Source: CAZGWE01 sp964529405
Lineage (GTDB): Bacteria > Patescibacteriota > UBA1384 > XYA2-FULL-43-10 > 1-14-0-10-43-13
Direction of reading: 5' to 3'
DNA length: 64,000 nt
Assembly (NCBI GenBank): GCA_964529405.1
Contig: CAZGWE010000002.1
Coordinates: 28,473-92,472 of the forward strand
Positions 47,771 to 58,112 of the stretch are shown here, in pieces. The notes beneath the pieces are model-generated. The model saw only the letters and a list, made by a program, of their open reading frames with translations, did not search any database and was not told where the DNA came from. Each line of letters starts with the position of its first letter. Within the stretch, counting starts at the first letter, position 1. The translations under genes and the position numbers were made by a program.

Positions 47771-48415
47771 ATGCTTAAACGTACTGATTATATTATCATT
47801 TCCATCATTTGCTTCTTTTTGGGTATATTTTTGGTGGCCCAGTTTTATTCCGGCCGGGAGTACAAGCATGTTTCCCAGCCCGAAAACAATGAGGTCATTG
47901 CTCTCGAAGTGGCCAAATTAACCAAGTCGAACGCCGATTTGCGTCGCGAAGTTTTTGACCTTACTAGCGACTTGAATATCTATAAGAATGCCAACGACCA
48001 GCAGAGAAGCAGCGCGGAAAAATATAAGGCCGACGAGGAGAGGCTGGCCAGAATTATCGGCGCCTTGCCGGTTTCCGGCCAGGGGGCGGTAATTCAGATT
48101 AACGGGCCTCTCGGTATGCCCCAAATAGTTGACCTGGTCAATGCTATCAAAAACATTGGTACCGAAGTAATCGCCATTAATGATGAGAGGCTCATGCTCA
48201 ACACTGATTTCAACCGCTTTCGCGGCCTGTCCCGGCTTGAGATAAAAATTTACGGCAACAGCAAGTTGCTAAAGTCGGCCATGGAGCGGCGCGGCGGCAT
48301 TATCGAGCAAATTTCGATTAAAAATATCTCTATCAATGTGACGGAAAGCGAGAAAGTGGAAATTGGCAGTGGTAATGTAGCAGAATTCAGGTATGCTAGA
48401 ATAGCGGGGGATTAG
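47771..48415 (+). CDS. DUF881-like protein, second of a tandem pair
   Basis: 214 residues with the same plan: anchor (about 7-26), coiled coil (about 40-90), and a DUF881-type domain (GQGAVIQINGPLG, QIVDLVNAIKNIGTEVIAIN and RLMLNTDF). It is clearly a paralogue of the preceding protein, though diverged. The pair probably forms a heteromer outside the membrane, as an inference from the adjacency. Confidence 0.8.
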   Translation: MLKRTDYIIISIICFFLGIFLVAQFYSGREYKHVSQPENNEVIALEVAKLTKSNADLRREVFDLTSDLNIYKNANDQQRSSAEKYKADEERLARIIGALPVSGQGAVIQINGPLGMPQIVDLVNAIKNIGTEVIAINDERLMLNTDFNRFRGLSRLEIKIYGNSKLLKSAMERRGGIIEQISIKNISINVTESEKVEIGSGNVAEFRYARIAGD

Positions 48416-48492
48416 ATCGTGAAGCCTAAAACGCTTAATGACCCGATTCCAGGTTTTATGTTGTGTATCTTATAAAATAACAAGGAGGAAAG

Positions 48493-49506
48493 ATGAAGGA
48501 TCAAAAAATGCAGGTTGATGTCTCGGTTTGGGCCATAATTAAAGTTTTGCTGGTCCTGGTTGCTTTTTATTTACTTTTCTTAATCAGGGACATCCTAATT
48601 CTTTTTTTTCTGGTTTTGATTCTGGTGGCGGCCTTTAATCCGGTCGTCAACTATTGGGAAAAGAAAATCAAAAGAGGTCCGGCTGTCTTAGTCCTTTTTC
48701 TGATTATTTTCGCTGTCGTGGCGGCGGTTATCTGGCTTATTATGCCGTCTTTGGTCCGGCAAATCTCCCAGCTGGTCATTCAATTGCCGGAGCTGATGGA
48801 CCGTTTCAGTAATCTGAAAAATTACGTTCCTGATTTTGAACAGAACCTGACTGCCATCTCGAACAGTCTAACAGGCTTGACCGGCGGATTTGTCTCGATT
48901 ACAGCCAGTGTTTTTGGCGGCGTTTTTACGTTACTCACCGCTTTGGTTTTGACAGCTTACCTGCTTTTAGACAAAGACGCTTTTGCCAACTTTATTTTCT
49001 CGGTTTTCCCTCCCGCCAGTAAGGGGCAGTTGGTTACTATTTTTGACAAGATCGGCCAGAAATTAGGTAATTGGCTGCGCGGTCAGGCAATTCTTGGCGC
49101 TATCATCGCTCTGATTGATCTGATTGGTTTAGTTATTATCGGCGTGCCCTTTGCTCTGGTTCTAGCTATTATTTCCGGCATATTGGAGATTGTCCCAACC
49201 ATTGGGCCGATCGTAGCTGGCTTAATCGCCATCCTTGTGGCTTTGGCCGTTGATCCGATTAAAGCAGTGTTTGTGGCTGTTTTGTATGTTATAGTCCAGC
49301 AGATTGAAAATAACTTTATTGTGCCAAAAGTGATGCAGAAAGCTGTTGGCCTGTCGCCGGTCATCATTATACTGGCAGTTTTAGTCGGGGCCAAACTGTT
49401 TGGCGTTTTTGGCGCCATTTTGGCAGTTCCTCTGGCCGGAGTAATTTCGGTGGTTATTCAAGATTGGTCAACCTTAAGAAAAGCATTTGATAAGAATGAT
49501 AAGTGA
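48493..49506 (+). CDS. AI-2E transporter family (PerM/YdiK-like) membrane protein
   Basis: 337 residues, eight or so helices. The pattern VAAFNPVVNYWEKKIKRGPA near the start, LGNWLRGQAILGAIIALIDLIGL, IPF/VPFALVLAIISGILEIVPTIG and VQQIENNFIVPKVMQKAVGLSP identifies the AI-2E/UPF0118 family. Family members export or exchange small solutes (AI-2, Na+/H+ in some cases), and the substrate here is unknown. AAGGAGGAAAG is the ribosome site. The last 11 nt overlap the smpB start. Confidence 0.93.
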   Translation: MKDQKMQVDVSVWAIIKVLLVLVAFYLLFLIRDILILFFLVLILVAAFNPVVNYWEKKIKRGPAVLVLFLIIFAVVAAVIWLIMPSLVRQISQLVIQLPELMDRFSNLKNYVPDFEQNLTAISNSLTGLTGGFVSITASVFGGVFTLLTALVLTAYLLLDKDAFANFIFSVFPPASKGQLVTIFDKIGQKLGNWLRGQAILGAIIALIDLIGLVIIGVPFALVLAIISGILEIVPTIGPIVAGLIAILVALAVDPIKAVFVAVLYVIVQQIENNFIVPKVMQKAVGLSPVIIILAVLVGAKLFGVFGAILAVPLAGVISVVIQDWSTLRKAFDKNDK

Positions 49507-49939
49507 AGCTAAAAAGAAATTAGAATTCTACAATAAAAAAGCCCGCTTCGACTACGAAATACTTGATTCGGTTGAAGCGGGGATTGCCCTTTTGGGCCAG
49601 GAGATCAAAGCGATCCGCCATGGTCGGGTAAGCCTAACTGGTTCGCATGCTAGAATTATAAACGGCGAAATTTTTTGGATTGGCGGCAATATTGCCGCAT
49701 CTCTTGGCGATGACCAGAGAACAAGAAAACTGCTGCTCAACAGATCTCAAATTGAGAGGTTAATAGGCAAAAGTACCCAAGAGGGTTTAACCCTCATTCC
49801 CTTAAAACTTTATTTGAAACGGGGCCGGGCTAAGTTGGAGTTGGGCTTGGCTCGTGGTATGAAAAAGTATGATAAACGGGAAAAGATTAAAAAACGAGAT
49901 CAAGAAAGGGAAATAGGGCGAAAAACTAAAAAGTCTTAA
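49496..49939 (+). CDS. smpB: SsrA-binding protein SmpB
   Basis: 147 residues. The SmpB landmarks are visible: KKARFDYEILDSVEAGIAL near the N-terminus, GQEIKAIRHGRVSL, RKLLLNRSQI, PLKLYLKRGRAKLELGLARG and the basic tail KKYDKREKIKKRDQEREI. It binds tmRNA (encoded at 63543) and guides it to stalled ribosomes. ATG 49496 is preferred to TTG 49487; the overlap with the transporter gene implies coupled translation. Confidence 0.96.
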   Translation: MISEAKKKLEFYNKKARFDYEILDSVEAGIALLGQEIKAIRHGRVSLTGSHARIINGEIFWIGGNIAASLGDDQRTRKLLLNRSQIERLIGKSTQEGLTLIPLKLYLKRGRAKLELGLARGMKKYDKREKIKKRDQEREIGRKTKKS

Positions 49940-49988
49940 ACACCGGATAATCCGGCCGGTTTGCGGCCGGCGTTCGTCAATTAAGGAA

Positions 49989-50017
49989 TTGATTATTATT
50001 TTTTATTTTTATATAAT
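49989..50017 (+). promoter_or_regulatory. Promoter of the giant surface protein operon
   Basis: TTGATT (49989-49994), 17-bp spacer, perfect TATAAT (50012-50017). A leader of about 160 nt precedes the TTG start. The ccggccg/cggccgg hairpin at 49954-49973 upstream could end smpB transcription. Confidence 0.6.
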
Positions 50018-50185
50018 GTCATTAGATAGTAAAGGAGAGGGCAGCCTTCTATTGTGCCTGTATTAAAGGTAGCGGAGATAAAATTTACTGAAAAGACGGT
50101 TTGGTTAAAGGCTGGACCGGCCAAACGACAATAGCTTCGAGATAAGGGGGGAATCTCTTGGGCGATTGTTTTTGATGGAGGGAAA

Positions 50186-53100
50186 TTGACGAAAAGGCGT
50201 TTAAAGTTGTTCGGGGACTGCCGGGCAGGTTTTCGCAAGACAACCTCTTTTGGCGTCTTTAGCTTGATCTCGGTTACAAAAATAGTCTTAGGGCTTGCCG
50301 GCGCCACAGGGCGGATAAGGCCGCATTTGCACAACCATCTCTATTGCCGTTATTCATTGTATCGGGCCTGGTTTCATCATCCTCACCGGCTGAAGTTAAA
50401 ATATGCCCTGCTCTCTTTGCATCTGGTTCTAATAATCTCGCTAATTTTCGGCTCCCTAATGTCTTTGTTCATCGGAGTCTTGGATGCGCAGGCTGCTACC
50501 AACACCTGGAGCTTTGGCAGTTCGGCCGATTACTCTTTCGACAGCAGTAACACCGAGATTACCTCTAACACAGCCCGGCTTAAAATGCTCCAGTATCCCG
50601 ACGATGATAGCACCCGGGCCCTTTGGCATATGGACGAGACGGAAGGAAGCAGCGCCGCGGACTCTTCCGGCAATTCCAACACGGCAACACTTCAGAACTC
50701 GGCTTCCTTTGCCTCGGCCCGGGCCAATAACGGCCTTTCGCTGAACGGCAGCAACCAATATGCTTCTGCGGCTGACTCGGCCTCGCTCTCCCTCTCCAGC
50801 GCTATGACCCTTGAGGCCTACATCAAATTCAACAGCGCTTTTGACAATACCGATAATGCCGCTTTATCTATGCTTGATAAAGGCAATTACAAGCTTTATT
50901 TCGACAGCTCTGACGGCAAATTAAAATTTGAACTGGAGGGCAATAGTGCCAAGAGCTGGGCCAAGGCTGGCGAGGACAATAATAGCAGCTGGCCGGGTGT
51001 AGTCCCGAACAGCGCCAAGGTCTTCGGCGATTATAATTCGGAGCTCTATGCCGGTGTCGGCGGAGTGGCTGGCGGAGCCGAGGTTTGGAAATACAGCGGT
51101 TCCGGCACTACCTGGACCAAAGTCGGCGGCGATGAAATCAGCGGTTCATGGAACGGCTCCGACTACGAAGATATTGCTTCAATGGTTGTCTTTAACAGCA
51201 AGCTCTATGTTGGCCTTGGTTCTTCAGCTAATGACGCCGAAGTCTGGTCGTGGAACGGCACTACCTGGACCAAAGTCGGCGGCGATACTTTGAATTCAAG
51301 CTGGGGCGTAAATTACGAATATGTCTATTCACTGGCTGCCGACGCCACCTATCTGTACGCCGGCCTCGGTTTCACTGCCGGCGATGCCGAGGTTTGGCGG
51401 TACAACCCGGCCACCAATAGCTGGGGCGGCTTGCCGATCGGAGGAGACGGATATAGCTCGTCCTGGTCAACTAATTACGAATCGGTTTACGCCATGAGCG
51501 TCATTGGCTCAAATCTGTACGCCGGCCTCGGTCTCACTGCCGGCGAGGCAGAAGTCTGGTCGTGGAACGGCACTACATGGAGCCAGATCGGCGGGGATAG
51601 CGTCAACTCTTCCTGGACAGCTGCCGGCAATTACGAAATTGTTTATTCGCTGGCCAATGACGGGACTTATCTTTATGCCGGCCTAGGCGCTTCGGCCGGC
51701 GACGCCGAGGTTTGGAAATACGATCCGACCGGCAATACTTGGGGCGGGGCTTTAATCGGCGGAGACGGTACGGGTTGGGCTAACAGCGCCTATGAATATG
51801 TTAGAGGTTTGGTCGTTGTCGGCGGAACACTTTACGCCAGCCTGGGAGATACGGCCAATGATTCGGAAGTTTGGCGTTTTGATAATCCCGGCTGGACGCA
51901 AATCGGTGGCGACGGCGCCAATTCAAGCTGGCAGTATGGCAAAGAGTACGCTTATGCCGGTTCCTTTGACGGCGATCTGATTGTTGGCACGGGCGGCAAT
52001 ACCGAGGATACTGAAGTCTGGCGCTATAGCGATAGCAGCTGGAGCTGGATCGCCGGCCGCGACTGGAATGCTTGGGGAGCGGTCCAGCAGGGCTATGTTA
52101 CGGCCATGTCAATTAACAACGGCAAGCTTTATGCCGCTTTTGGCGGTTCCAATAAATTTGCCACTGTTTGGGAGTACGACGGCTCAACCTGGTCGCACGT
52201 TGGCGGTGCCGGCAAGAATTCCGGTTGGGATGAAACTATCGAGTACGTCTGGGCGCTGGCTTCATATAATAACAAGCTTTATGCCGGTTTAGGCAACAGC
52301 GCCGGCGATGCCGACGTTTATGAATACAGCGGTAGTACATGGAGCCAAATAGGGGGCGATGCGCTTAACAGTTCCTGGACGGCGTCAACTTATGAGCAGG
52401 TGAAGGTGATGGCGGTTTACCAGGACAACCTTTATGCCGGTATCGGGTCGGGTTCTGCCGAGGGCGAGGTTTGGATGTACAATGGCAGCACCTGGGTGAA
52501 GAAAGGCGGCGACGGCGCCAATTCAAGCTGGGCAGCCGTCAACTCCCTATCCTCGATGGTAGCCGACGGCCAATACCTTTATGCCGGCCTGGAATCTGAT
52601 AATTACTATATCAACGAAGCCGAGGTTTGGCGCTATGACGGCAGCAGCTGGACAATGATCGGCGGCGATTATGTTAATAGTAGTTGGCCGAAAGGCAACT
52701 TCAACTATGTCCAATCTTCTGCCATTTATAACGGTAAGATTTATTATGGTTTGGGTAATTATAGCGGTATGGCTGAAGTTTGGGAACTCTCCGGCAGCAC
52801 CTGGACCCATGTTGGCGGCAATACGGCTAACTCTTCATGGGAAGCCAATACTTACGAGATAGTTTACAGCCTGGCCGCCGATGACTCGTATCTTTACGCC
52901 GGTTTGGGCTCATCGCAAAGCGACGCCAATATTTGGCGCTATAACGGCAGCACCTGGCAGCAAATTTACGCCGGGATCATGAAAGAAGCCGTATATTCCA
53001 TGGCCACGTCAGGTTCAATTCTTTACTTCGGTTTAGGCAACACGGCGAATGACAGCGATGTTTATATGTGGGACATGAGTAGTTGGCAACTGACGCAAAT

Positions 53101-56100
53101 CGGCGGCAACGGCCTGAACAGAGGTTGGAGCGGTGCCGACAATATTGAGACCGTTAGCACCTTGCTTGTTTCCGGTTCAGTGCTTTATGCCGGCCTGGGC
53201 CTTTCGGCCGGCGACGCCGAAGTTTGGAAGTATGAAAGCGGCGAATGGACCAAAATCGGCGGCGACGGGGTGAATTCGGGTTGGGCGGCAGCCACATATG
53301 AATATGTTACTTCTTTAGCAACAGACGGGACATATATCTATGCCGGCCTGGGCGCTTCGGCCGGCGACGCCGAAGTTTGGCGTTACACCATAGCTACCGG
53401 CAGCTGGGGCGGCGCTTTAATCGGCGGCGACGGTACAGGTTGGGCTAATGCAACCTTTGAAACAGTGACGTCAATGGCTGTTTCCGGCTCTACCCTTTAC
53501 GCCGGTTTGGGTTCTTCAACTAATGACGCCGAAGTCCGGTCGTGGGACGGCGCAAGCTGGACCAAAATCGGCGGCGACAGCGTCAACTCCGGTTGGACGA
53601 CCAGTTATGACGATGTCAGGTCGCTGCTTGTTTCCGGCGACACGCTTTACGCCGGTTTGGGCGTTACTGTAAATGAGGGGGAAGTATGGGCCTGGAACGG
53701 TTCGTCCTGGACGCAAAAAGGCGGCGACGGGGTAAATGGCAGTTTTGATAACGGTTATGAAGGCATAACGGCCCTAGCTATAAACCAGGGCAACCTCTAT
53801 GCCGGTCTGGGTACCAGCACCAAGGACGCCGAAGTCTGGAGTTTCAATGGCACTGTCTGGACCAAAATCGGCGGCGACGGCTTAAACTCCGGCTGGATCG
53901 ACAATGAATACGAGCAGATTTCTTCGCTCATCGGCTATAACGGCTATCTTTATGCCGGTTTGGGTAATACCAACGCTGTCAATGACGGCGAACTTTGGAA
54001 GTGGGACGGCGCAAGCTGGACCAAAATCGGCGGCGACAATATAAACTCCGGTTGGGGTACAGGAGCTGCTTATGAGACAGTTTCAGCCCTGGTAGTTTAT
54101 CAGGGCAAGCTTTTTGCCGGTTTGGGGTCCAGCGTCAATGCTTCAAACATGTCCGACGGGGAGGTCTGGTCGTATGGCGATAACAAGGTTCTCTCCTCGG
54201 ACACTTCGAGCTGGAGCGCCGATACCTGGTACCACGTTGCCGCTACATATGACGGCTCGACCATGAAACTTTACGTCAATGGCAGCGAGAACGCTTCGCT
54301 TGCAGCCTCGCTCACCTTGGCCGACGGCTCCCTGCCGCTCTATATCGGCCGGCACCTGGGCAACTCCAGCAGCGACATTATTGTCGGTACTTTTACCGGT
54401 ACTCTGGATGAGATCAGGGTTTCCAATACTGCCCGCAGCACTTTCTATACCTCGCCTTACACCAGCTCGGCTGTGACTGTCCGGCCGGGTACGGCGCTGG
54501 AAGACTCGGGTGTCAAGAGTTGGAGTGGCTTTGCCGCCTCTGAAACTCTGAACGGCGGCACGGCAACCTACCGTTTATCGGATGACAACGGCACGAGCTG
54601 GAAGTATTGGAACAGCGCCTGGACAACTTCGGCTTCGACTGCTAATGCTAATTCTTACAGCGACATCGATAGCCATATCGACGACTTTCCGGTTACCAAT
54701 GACGGTGTTCTTTGGCAGGCAATTTTATCGGGCAACGGCGATCAGCGGGTGGTGTTAAATAGTGTCCAGATTACATATATTGAAGACACCGAAGACCCGA
54801 TAAATCCGGCCGCTTTGACCGTCACGGCCACCTGCGGCTCAAGGGATCTCTCGGCCAGTGACTCGGGTGGCTGGTGTAATAGCTCTACCCCTTCATTCTC
54901 CTGGACAGGGGCAGACGACGGGGAGGGTTCCGGCATTGAAGGATATTGGGTCTATTTTGGCACCTCAAGCAGCGCTAATCCGCGGACGGCCCGCGGCCTG
55001 GCTAATGAACTTGGCGGGGCAGGAGTTCGTTTCCAAACCGGCACCAGTTTGGCAATCGGCACGGATACGTCGGCCATATCCAACGGCGCCACTTATTATC
55101 TTTTGGTTTTGTCTAAGGATAAAGCGGAAAATTATCCGGATTCCGCCTGGTTGGCCTTTACTTATAAATATGACGTTACCGCCCCGACCCCGCCGGCTTT
55201 TATCTCCGTTTCGCCCTCCGGTTACTCTTCAAGCCGGGACTTTGTCTTTCTCTGGCCCTCCTCCGGTAGCAGCGCCGCTTCCGATACCGGGGCGCCAACG
55301 ACGGGCTCGGGCATAGCCAGCTACCAGTATAAGGTAGGGGCGGATTCTGGCGATTATGTTGATTGGTCCTCGATTACCAGCGAAGCCCAAGTTTCACTTG
55401 AAAATGTTGCCTATCAAGAAGGCGCCAACACATTTTATTTACGGACAATTGACAACGCCGGCAACAATTCGGCCGAAGCGACAGTCTCGTTTTACTATGC
55501 CGGCAGCGCTCCGACGGCTCCGACCAACCTTATTGTCACGCCCTCTTCTTCGGTTGGGTCGCCGGCCAGTGAAAATGCTTTTGCCCTCTCCTGGTCGTCG
55601 CCTTCGGTTTTCAACGGCTCTATTAAACAGTACCACTACAGCATCAATGTCCTGCCGACCAGTACAAACACGACAGTGACAACCGGAACTTCGCTGGGAG
55701 CCGGGCCGTTTGCGACCCAGCAGGGTAAAAATACTTTTTACGTTGTTGCCGAAGACGAAGCCGGCAATATTAATTACAATCTTTACGCTTCGACCGATTT
55801 TTATGCCCAGACCGCGGCGCCGGGCAGCCCGACGGCCGTCCAGATTTTTGACATTTCCAACCGCGAGACAAAGGAATTTGCCGTTTCTTTGAAATGGACC
55901 GAACCGGCCAACAAAGGTTCCGGTTTTGACGGCTATGAAATTTACCGCTCGGCAGATAACGTTGATTTTGTCCTGGTCGGCTCCATTTTGGGAACGACTT
56001 TTGCCGACACCGGTTTATCCTCCCAAATTTATTATTACTATATTAAGGCTAAAGATAATGCCGGCCAGTATTCCGTAGCCTCAACAACCGTTTCGATTAC

Positions 56101-57367
56101 GCCGACAGGACGGTTTACCGCTCCGCCGCTTCTGGTTCTGGACCCTGTTGCTTTGCCCAAAGCTTTCTCCGCCAGCGTCTCTTGGGAAACGGATAGGGAG
56201 TCGTCGAGCTTTATTGAATACGGCACGACCAGCGATAAAACCGGCAAAGAAAGCGGCGGCAAAACTATCGGCGCGCTGGAGCAAACCGAGAAGCACAGCG
56301 TGACGGTGGACGGGTTGCAACCAGACACCATCTATTACTTCCGGTCCGTTTGGATTGATAGCGACGGCAATCGCGGAGAGAGCAAGGTCATGTCTTTAAA
56401 GACCAGCCCGGCGCCGGCTATATCGGCTGTTTCTGCTAGTAATATCGCTCTTGCCTCGATGCTTATCACCTGGCAAACCAACGTGGCTGCCAATTGCACA
56501 ATTCTTTTTGGCGCCTCAACCGCTTATGGCGGAACCGGCAATGAAGGATCGGCGGCCTTGGCCTCAAACCACTCCCTTAACCTGACCGGTCTCAATCACT
56601 CGACCTCATACCACTTTAAAGCCTCTTGCACCGATGCCGACGGCAATATCTTCTCCTCTGACGACTATGTCCAGGCAACCCTGACCAAGCCGGTCGTTTC
56701 TAATCTGCGTTTTGAAACGGTCAAGGATGCCCCGACTTCCACCTTGCGCTTTACTTGGACAACTAATGTGCCGGCAACCAGCATTGTTTATTATCAACCT
56801 AATTCCGGCGACAGCGATGCTCTTTCGTCTTCAAGCGCCGACTATCTAACCGGACATGATATCCAGATTAAAGATCTGTCCGACCAGATAACCTATAAAC
56901 TATGGGTCAAAAGTGTTGACCAATACGGCAATGAGGCTGCCAGCGATATCAATACATTCACTACGCCTGACGATTCCCGTCCGCCCAAAATTAAAAATTT
57001 GTCCATTGAAGTTAAATCATCCGGCTACGGTGAAATCCAGAAAGCCCAAGTTGTTGTTACCTGGGAGACGGACGAACCGGCCTCCTCTCAACTCGAGTAC
57101 TCGCAGGGCATTTCCGGGTCCGATTATTCCTTCAGGACAAGGGAAGACCAGGCCTACTCCACCTCCCATGTCGTTATAGCCAGCGAACTCGACCCCTCCA
57201 AGATTTACCATTTAAGAGCGGTTTCTCGCGATAGAACGGGTAACACCGGAAGCAGCGAAGACACCACCGTTATCACCGGAAAGATACAGCGTTCTGTGAT
57301 TGATATCATTATTAACTCCCTCGAGAGGTCCTTGGGCTGGATGTTCGGGATATTTAAATCGAGCTAA
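50186..57367 (+). CDS. Giant secreted surface protein: LamG domain split by 21 propeller-like repeats, then FN3-like domains
   Basis: 2,393 residues. TTG 50186 is preceded by GGAGGG; the export helix follows late (about 72-104, ending LDAQAATN), so the true start may be further in. A LamG-like domain begins about residue 142 (LWHMDE ... MTLEAYIKF). It is interrupted after DGKLKFELEG (about 255) and resumes about 1335 (WYHVAATYDGSTMKLYVNGS ... TLDEIRVSN). In between lie 21 repeats of about 51 residues with consensus YAGLGxxxxDAEVWxxxGxxWTxIGGDxxNSSW. At least six FN3-like or Ig-like modules follow. The end (INSLERSLGWMFGIFKSS) is an amphipathic or anchoring helix. It probably acts in attachment. 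Confidence 0.9.
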   Translation: MTKRRLKLFGDCRAGFRKTTSFGVFSLISVTKIVLGLAGATGRIRPHLHNHLYCRYSLYRAWFHHPHRLKLKYALLSLHLVLIISLIFGSLMSLFIGVLDAQAATNTWSFGSSADYSFDSSNTEITSNTARLKMLQYPDDDSTRALWHMDETEGSSAADSSGNSNTATLQNSASFASARANNGLSLNGSNQYASAADSASLSLSSAMTLEAYIKFNSAFDNTDNAALSMLDKGNYKLYFDSSDGKLKFELEGNSAKSWAKAGEDNNSSWPGVVPNSAKVFGDYNSELYAGVGGVAGGAEVWKYSGSGTTWTKVGGDEISGSWNGSDYEDIASMVVFNSKLYVGLGSSANDAEVWSWNGTTWTKVGGDTLNSSWGVNYEYVYSLAADATYLYAGLGFTAGDAEVWRYNPATNSWGGLPIGGDGYSSSWSTNYESVYAMSVIGSNLYAGLGLTAGEAEVWSWNGTTWSQIGGDSVNSSWTAAGNYEIVYSLANDGTYLYAGLGASAGDAEVWKYDPTGNTWGGALIGGDGTGWANSAYEYVRGLVVVGGTLYASLGDTANDSEVWRFDNPGWTQIGGDGANSSWQYGKEYAYAGSFDGDLIVGTGGNTEDTEVWRYSDSSWSWIAGRDWNAWGAVQQGYVTAMSINNGKLYAAFGGSNKFATVWEYDGSTWSHVGGAGKNSGWDETIEYVWALASYNNKLYAGLGNSAGDADVYEYSGSTWSQIGGDALNSSWTASTYEQVKVMAVYQDNLYAGIGSGSAEGEVWMYNGSTWVKKGGDGANSSWAAVNSLSSMVADGQYLYAGLESDNYYINEAEVWRYDGSSWTMIGGDYVNSSWPKGNFNYVQSSAIYNGKIYYGLGNYSGMAEVWELSGSTWTHVGGNTANSSWEANTYEIVYSLAADDSYLYAGLGSSQSDANIWRYNGSTWQQIYAGIMKEAVYSMATSGSILYFGLGNTANDSDVYMWDMSSWQLTQIGGNGLNRGWSGADNIETVSTLLVSGSVLYAGLGLSAGDAEVWKYESGEWTKIGGDGVNSGWAAATYEYVTSLATDGTYIYAGLGASAGDAEVWRYTIATGSWGGALIGGDGTGWANATFETVTSMAVSGSTLYAGLGSSTNDAEVRSWDGASWTKIGGDSVNSGWTTSYDDVRSLLVSGDTLYAGLGVTVNEGEVWAWNGSSWTQKGGDGVNGSFDNGYEGITALAINQGNLYAGLGTSTKDAEVWSFNGTVWTKIGGDGLNSGWIDNEYEQISSLIGYNGYLYAGLGNTNAVNDGELWKWDGASWTKIGGDNINSGWGTGAAYETVSALVVYQGKLFAGLGSSVNASNMSDGEVWSYGDNKVLSSDTSSWSADTWYHVAATYDGSTMKLYVNGSENASLAASLTLADGSLPLYIGRHLGNSSSDIIVGTFTGTLDEIRVSNTARSTFYTSPYTSSAVTVRPGTALEDSGVKSWSGFAASETLNGGTATYRLSDDNGTSWKYWNSAWTTSASTANANSYSDIDSHIDDFPVTNDGVLWQAILSGNGDQRVVLNSVQITYIEDTEDPINPAALTVTATCGSRDLSASDSGGWCNSSTPSFSWTGADDGEGSGIEGYWVYFGTSSSANPRTARGLANELGGAGVRFQTGTSLAIGTDTSAISNGATYYLLVLSKDKAENYPDSAWLAFTYKYDVTAPTPPAFISVSPSGYSSSRDFVFLWPSSGSSAASDTGAPTTGSGIASYQYKVGADSGDYVDWSSITSEAQVSLENVAYQEGANTFYLRTIDNAGNNSAEATVSFYYAGSAPTAPTNLIVTPSSSVGSPASENAFALSWSSPSVFNGSIKQYHYSINVLPTSTNTTVTTGTSLGAGPFATQQGKNTFYVVAEDEAGNINYNLYASTDFYAQTAAPGSPTAVQIFDISNRETKEFAVSLKWTEPANKGSGFDGYEIYRSADNVDFVLVGSILGTTFADTGLSSQIYYYYIKAKDNAGQYSVASTTVSITPTGRFTAPPLLVLDPVALPKAFSASVSWETDRESSSFIEYGTTSDKTGKESGGKTIGALEQTEKHSVTVDGLQPDTIYYFRSVWIDSDGNRGESKVMSLKTSPAPAISAVSASNIALASMLITWQTNVAANCTILFGASTAYGGTGNEGSAALASNHSLNLTGLNHSTSYHFKASCTDADGNIFSSDDYVQATLTKPVVSNLRFETVKDAPTSTLRFTWTTNVPATSIVYYQPNSGDSDALSSSSADYLTGHDIQIKDLSDQITYKLWVKSVDQYGNEAASDINTFTTPDDSRPPKIKNLSIEVKSSGYGEIQKAQVVVTWETDEPASSQLEYSQGISGSDYSFRTREDQAYSTSHVVIASELDPSKIYHLRAVSRDRTGNTGSSEDTTVITGKIQRSVIDIIINSLERSLGWMFGIFKSS

Positions 57368-57368
57368 A

Positions 57369-58112
57369 ATGGACAACAGACACGAAGCAGTTATTAAAAT
57401 CGAAGGCTTAAAGAAAGAATATATCCTTGACGGCGGCAGGAAGTCGCCTGTTCTTTATGGCGTGGATATGGAAATAAACGCCAGGGATTTTGCCATTTTG
57501 TATGGTCCCTCCGGTTGCGGCAAATCAACTTTATTGCACGCAATTGTCGGGCTGGAGGAGCCGACAGAGGGCAGGATTAAAATCAGGGGAACGGATATTT
57601 ATAAGCTTGGACCGGAAGAACGAGCAATTTTCAGGGCCCAGAAATTCGGTATGGTTTACCAGGCCGTCTATTGGATTAAGGCTTTATCTGTTTGGGAAAA
57701 TGTTGCTATGCCCTTGCTTATTGCCGGAGAAAGAGAGGGCTTGTCAAAAAAGCGCGCCATGAAAGTTCTTGAAGAAGTCGGAATGGCAAAATACGCCGGT
57801 AAAAGGCCGATGCAGCTTTCCGGCGGCGAACAACAGCGTGTCGGATTAGCAAGGGCCCTCATAAACAACCCTTGGATTATTATAGCGGATGAGCCGACCG
57901 GTAATTTGGACTCGCACGCTTCCGATGGGGTGATGCAAATATTTCAAAGACTGAACGTTGAAGGCAAGCGCACCATTGTGATGGTAACGCACAATTTAAT
58001 TTATCTGCCTATGGCTAATAAACAGATCGCCATACGCGACGGCTTGATCATTTCGGGAGGAGTGTCCAGCCTTAAAGAAGAGATCAAGAAGGAGTTAGGC
58101 GGGATGATATGA
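57369..58112 (+). CDS. MacB/LolD-type ABC transporter ATPase
   Basis: 247 residues. Walker A GPSGCGKST, signature LSGGEQQRVGLARAL, Walker B IIIADEPTGNLDS and the H-loop MVTHN are all present. The Q-loop region reads GMVYQAVYWIKALSVWENVA; LolD-type enzymes have FVFQ(S)F there. The ATG at 57369 lies 1 nt after the stop of the giant protein, so the two are co-translated. Together with the next gene it forms a complete MacB-like exporter or mechanotransmission unit. Confidence 0.92.
   Translation: MDNRHEAVIKIEGLKKEYILDGGRKSPVLYGVDMEINARDFAILYGPSGCGKSTLLHAIVGLEEPTEGRIKIRGTDIYKLGPEERAIFRAQKFGMVYQAVYWIKALSVWENVAMPLLIAGEREGLSKKRAMKVLEEVGMAKYAGKRPMQLSGGEQQRVGLARALINNPWIIIADEPTGNLDSHASDGVMQIFQRLNVEGKRTIVMVTHNLIYLPMANKQIAIRDGLIISGGVSSLKEEIKKELGGMI

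Noticed and set aside
49996..50334. Minus-strand ORF of 112 residues in front of the giant gene
   Set aside because: It lies over the promoter and leader of the plus-strand operon, and its sequence shows no domain or ribosome site.
50955..54186. Tandem DNA repeats as an assembly artefact
   Set aside because: The 21 units differ substantially at DNA and protein level, so they are diverged repeats rather than collapsed or duplicated reads.
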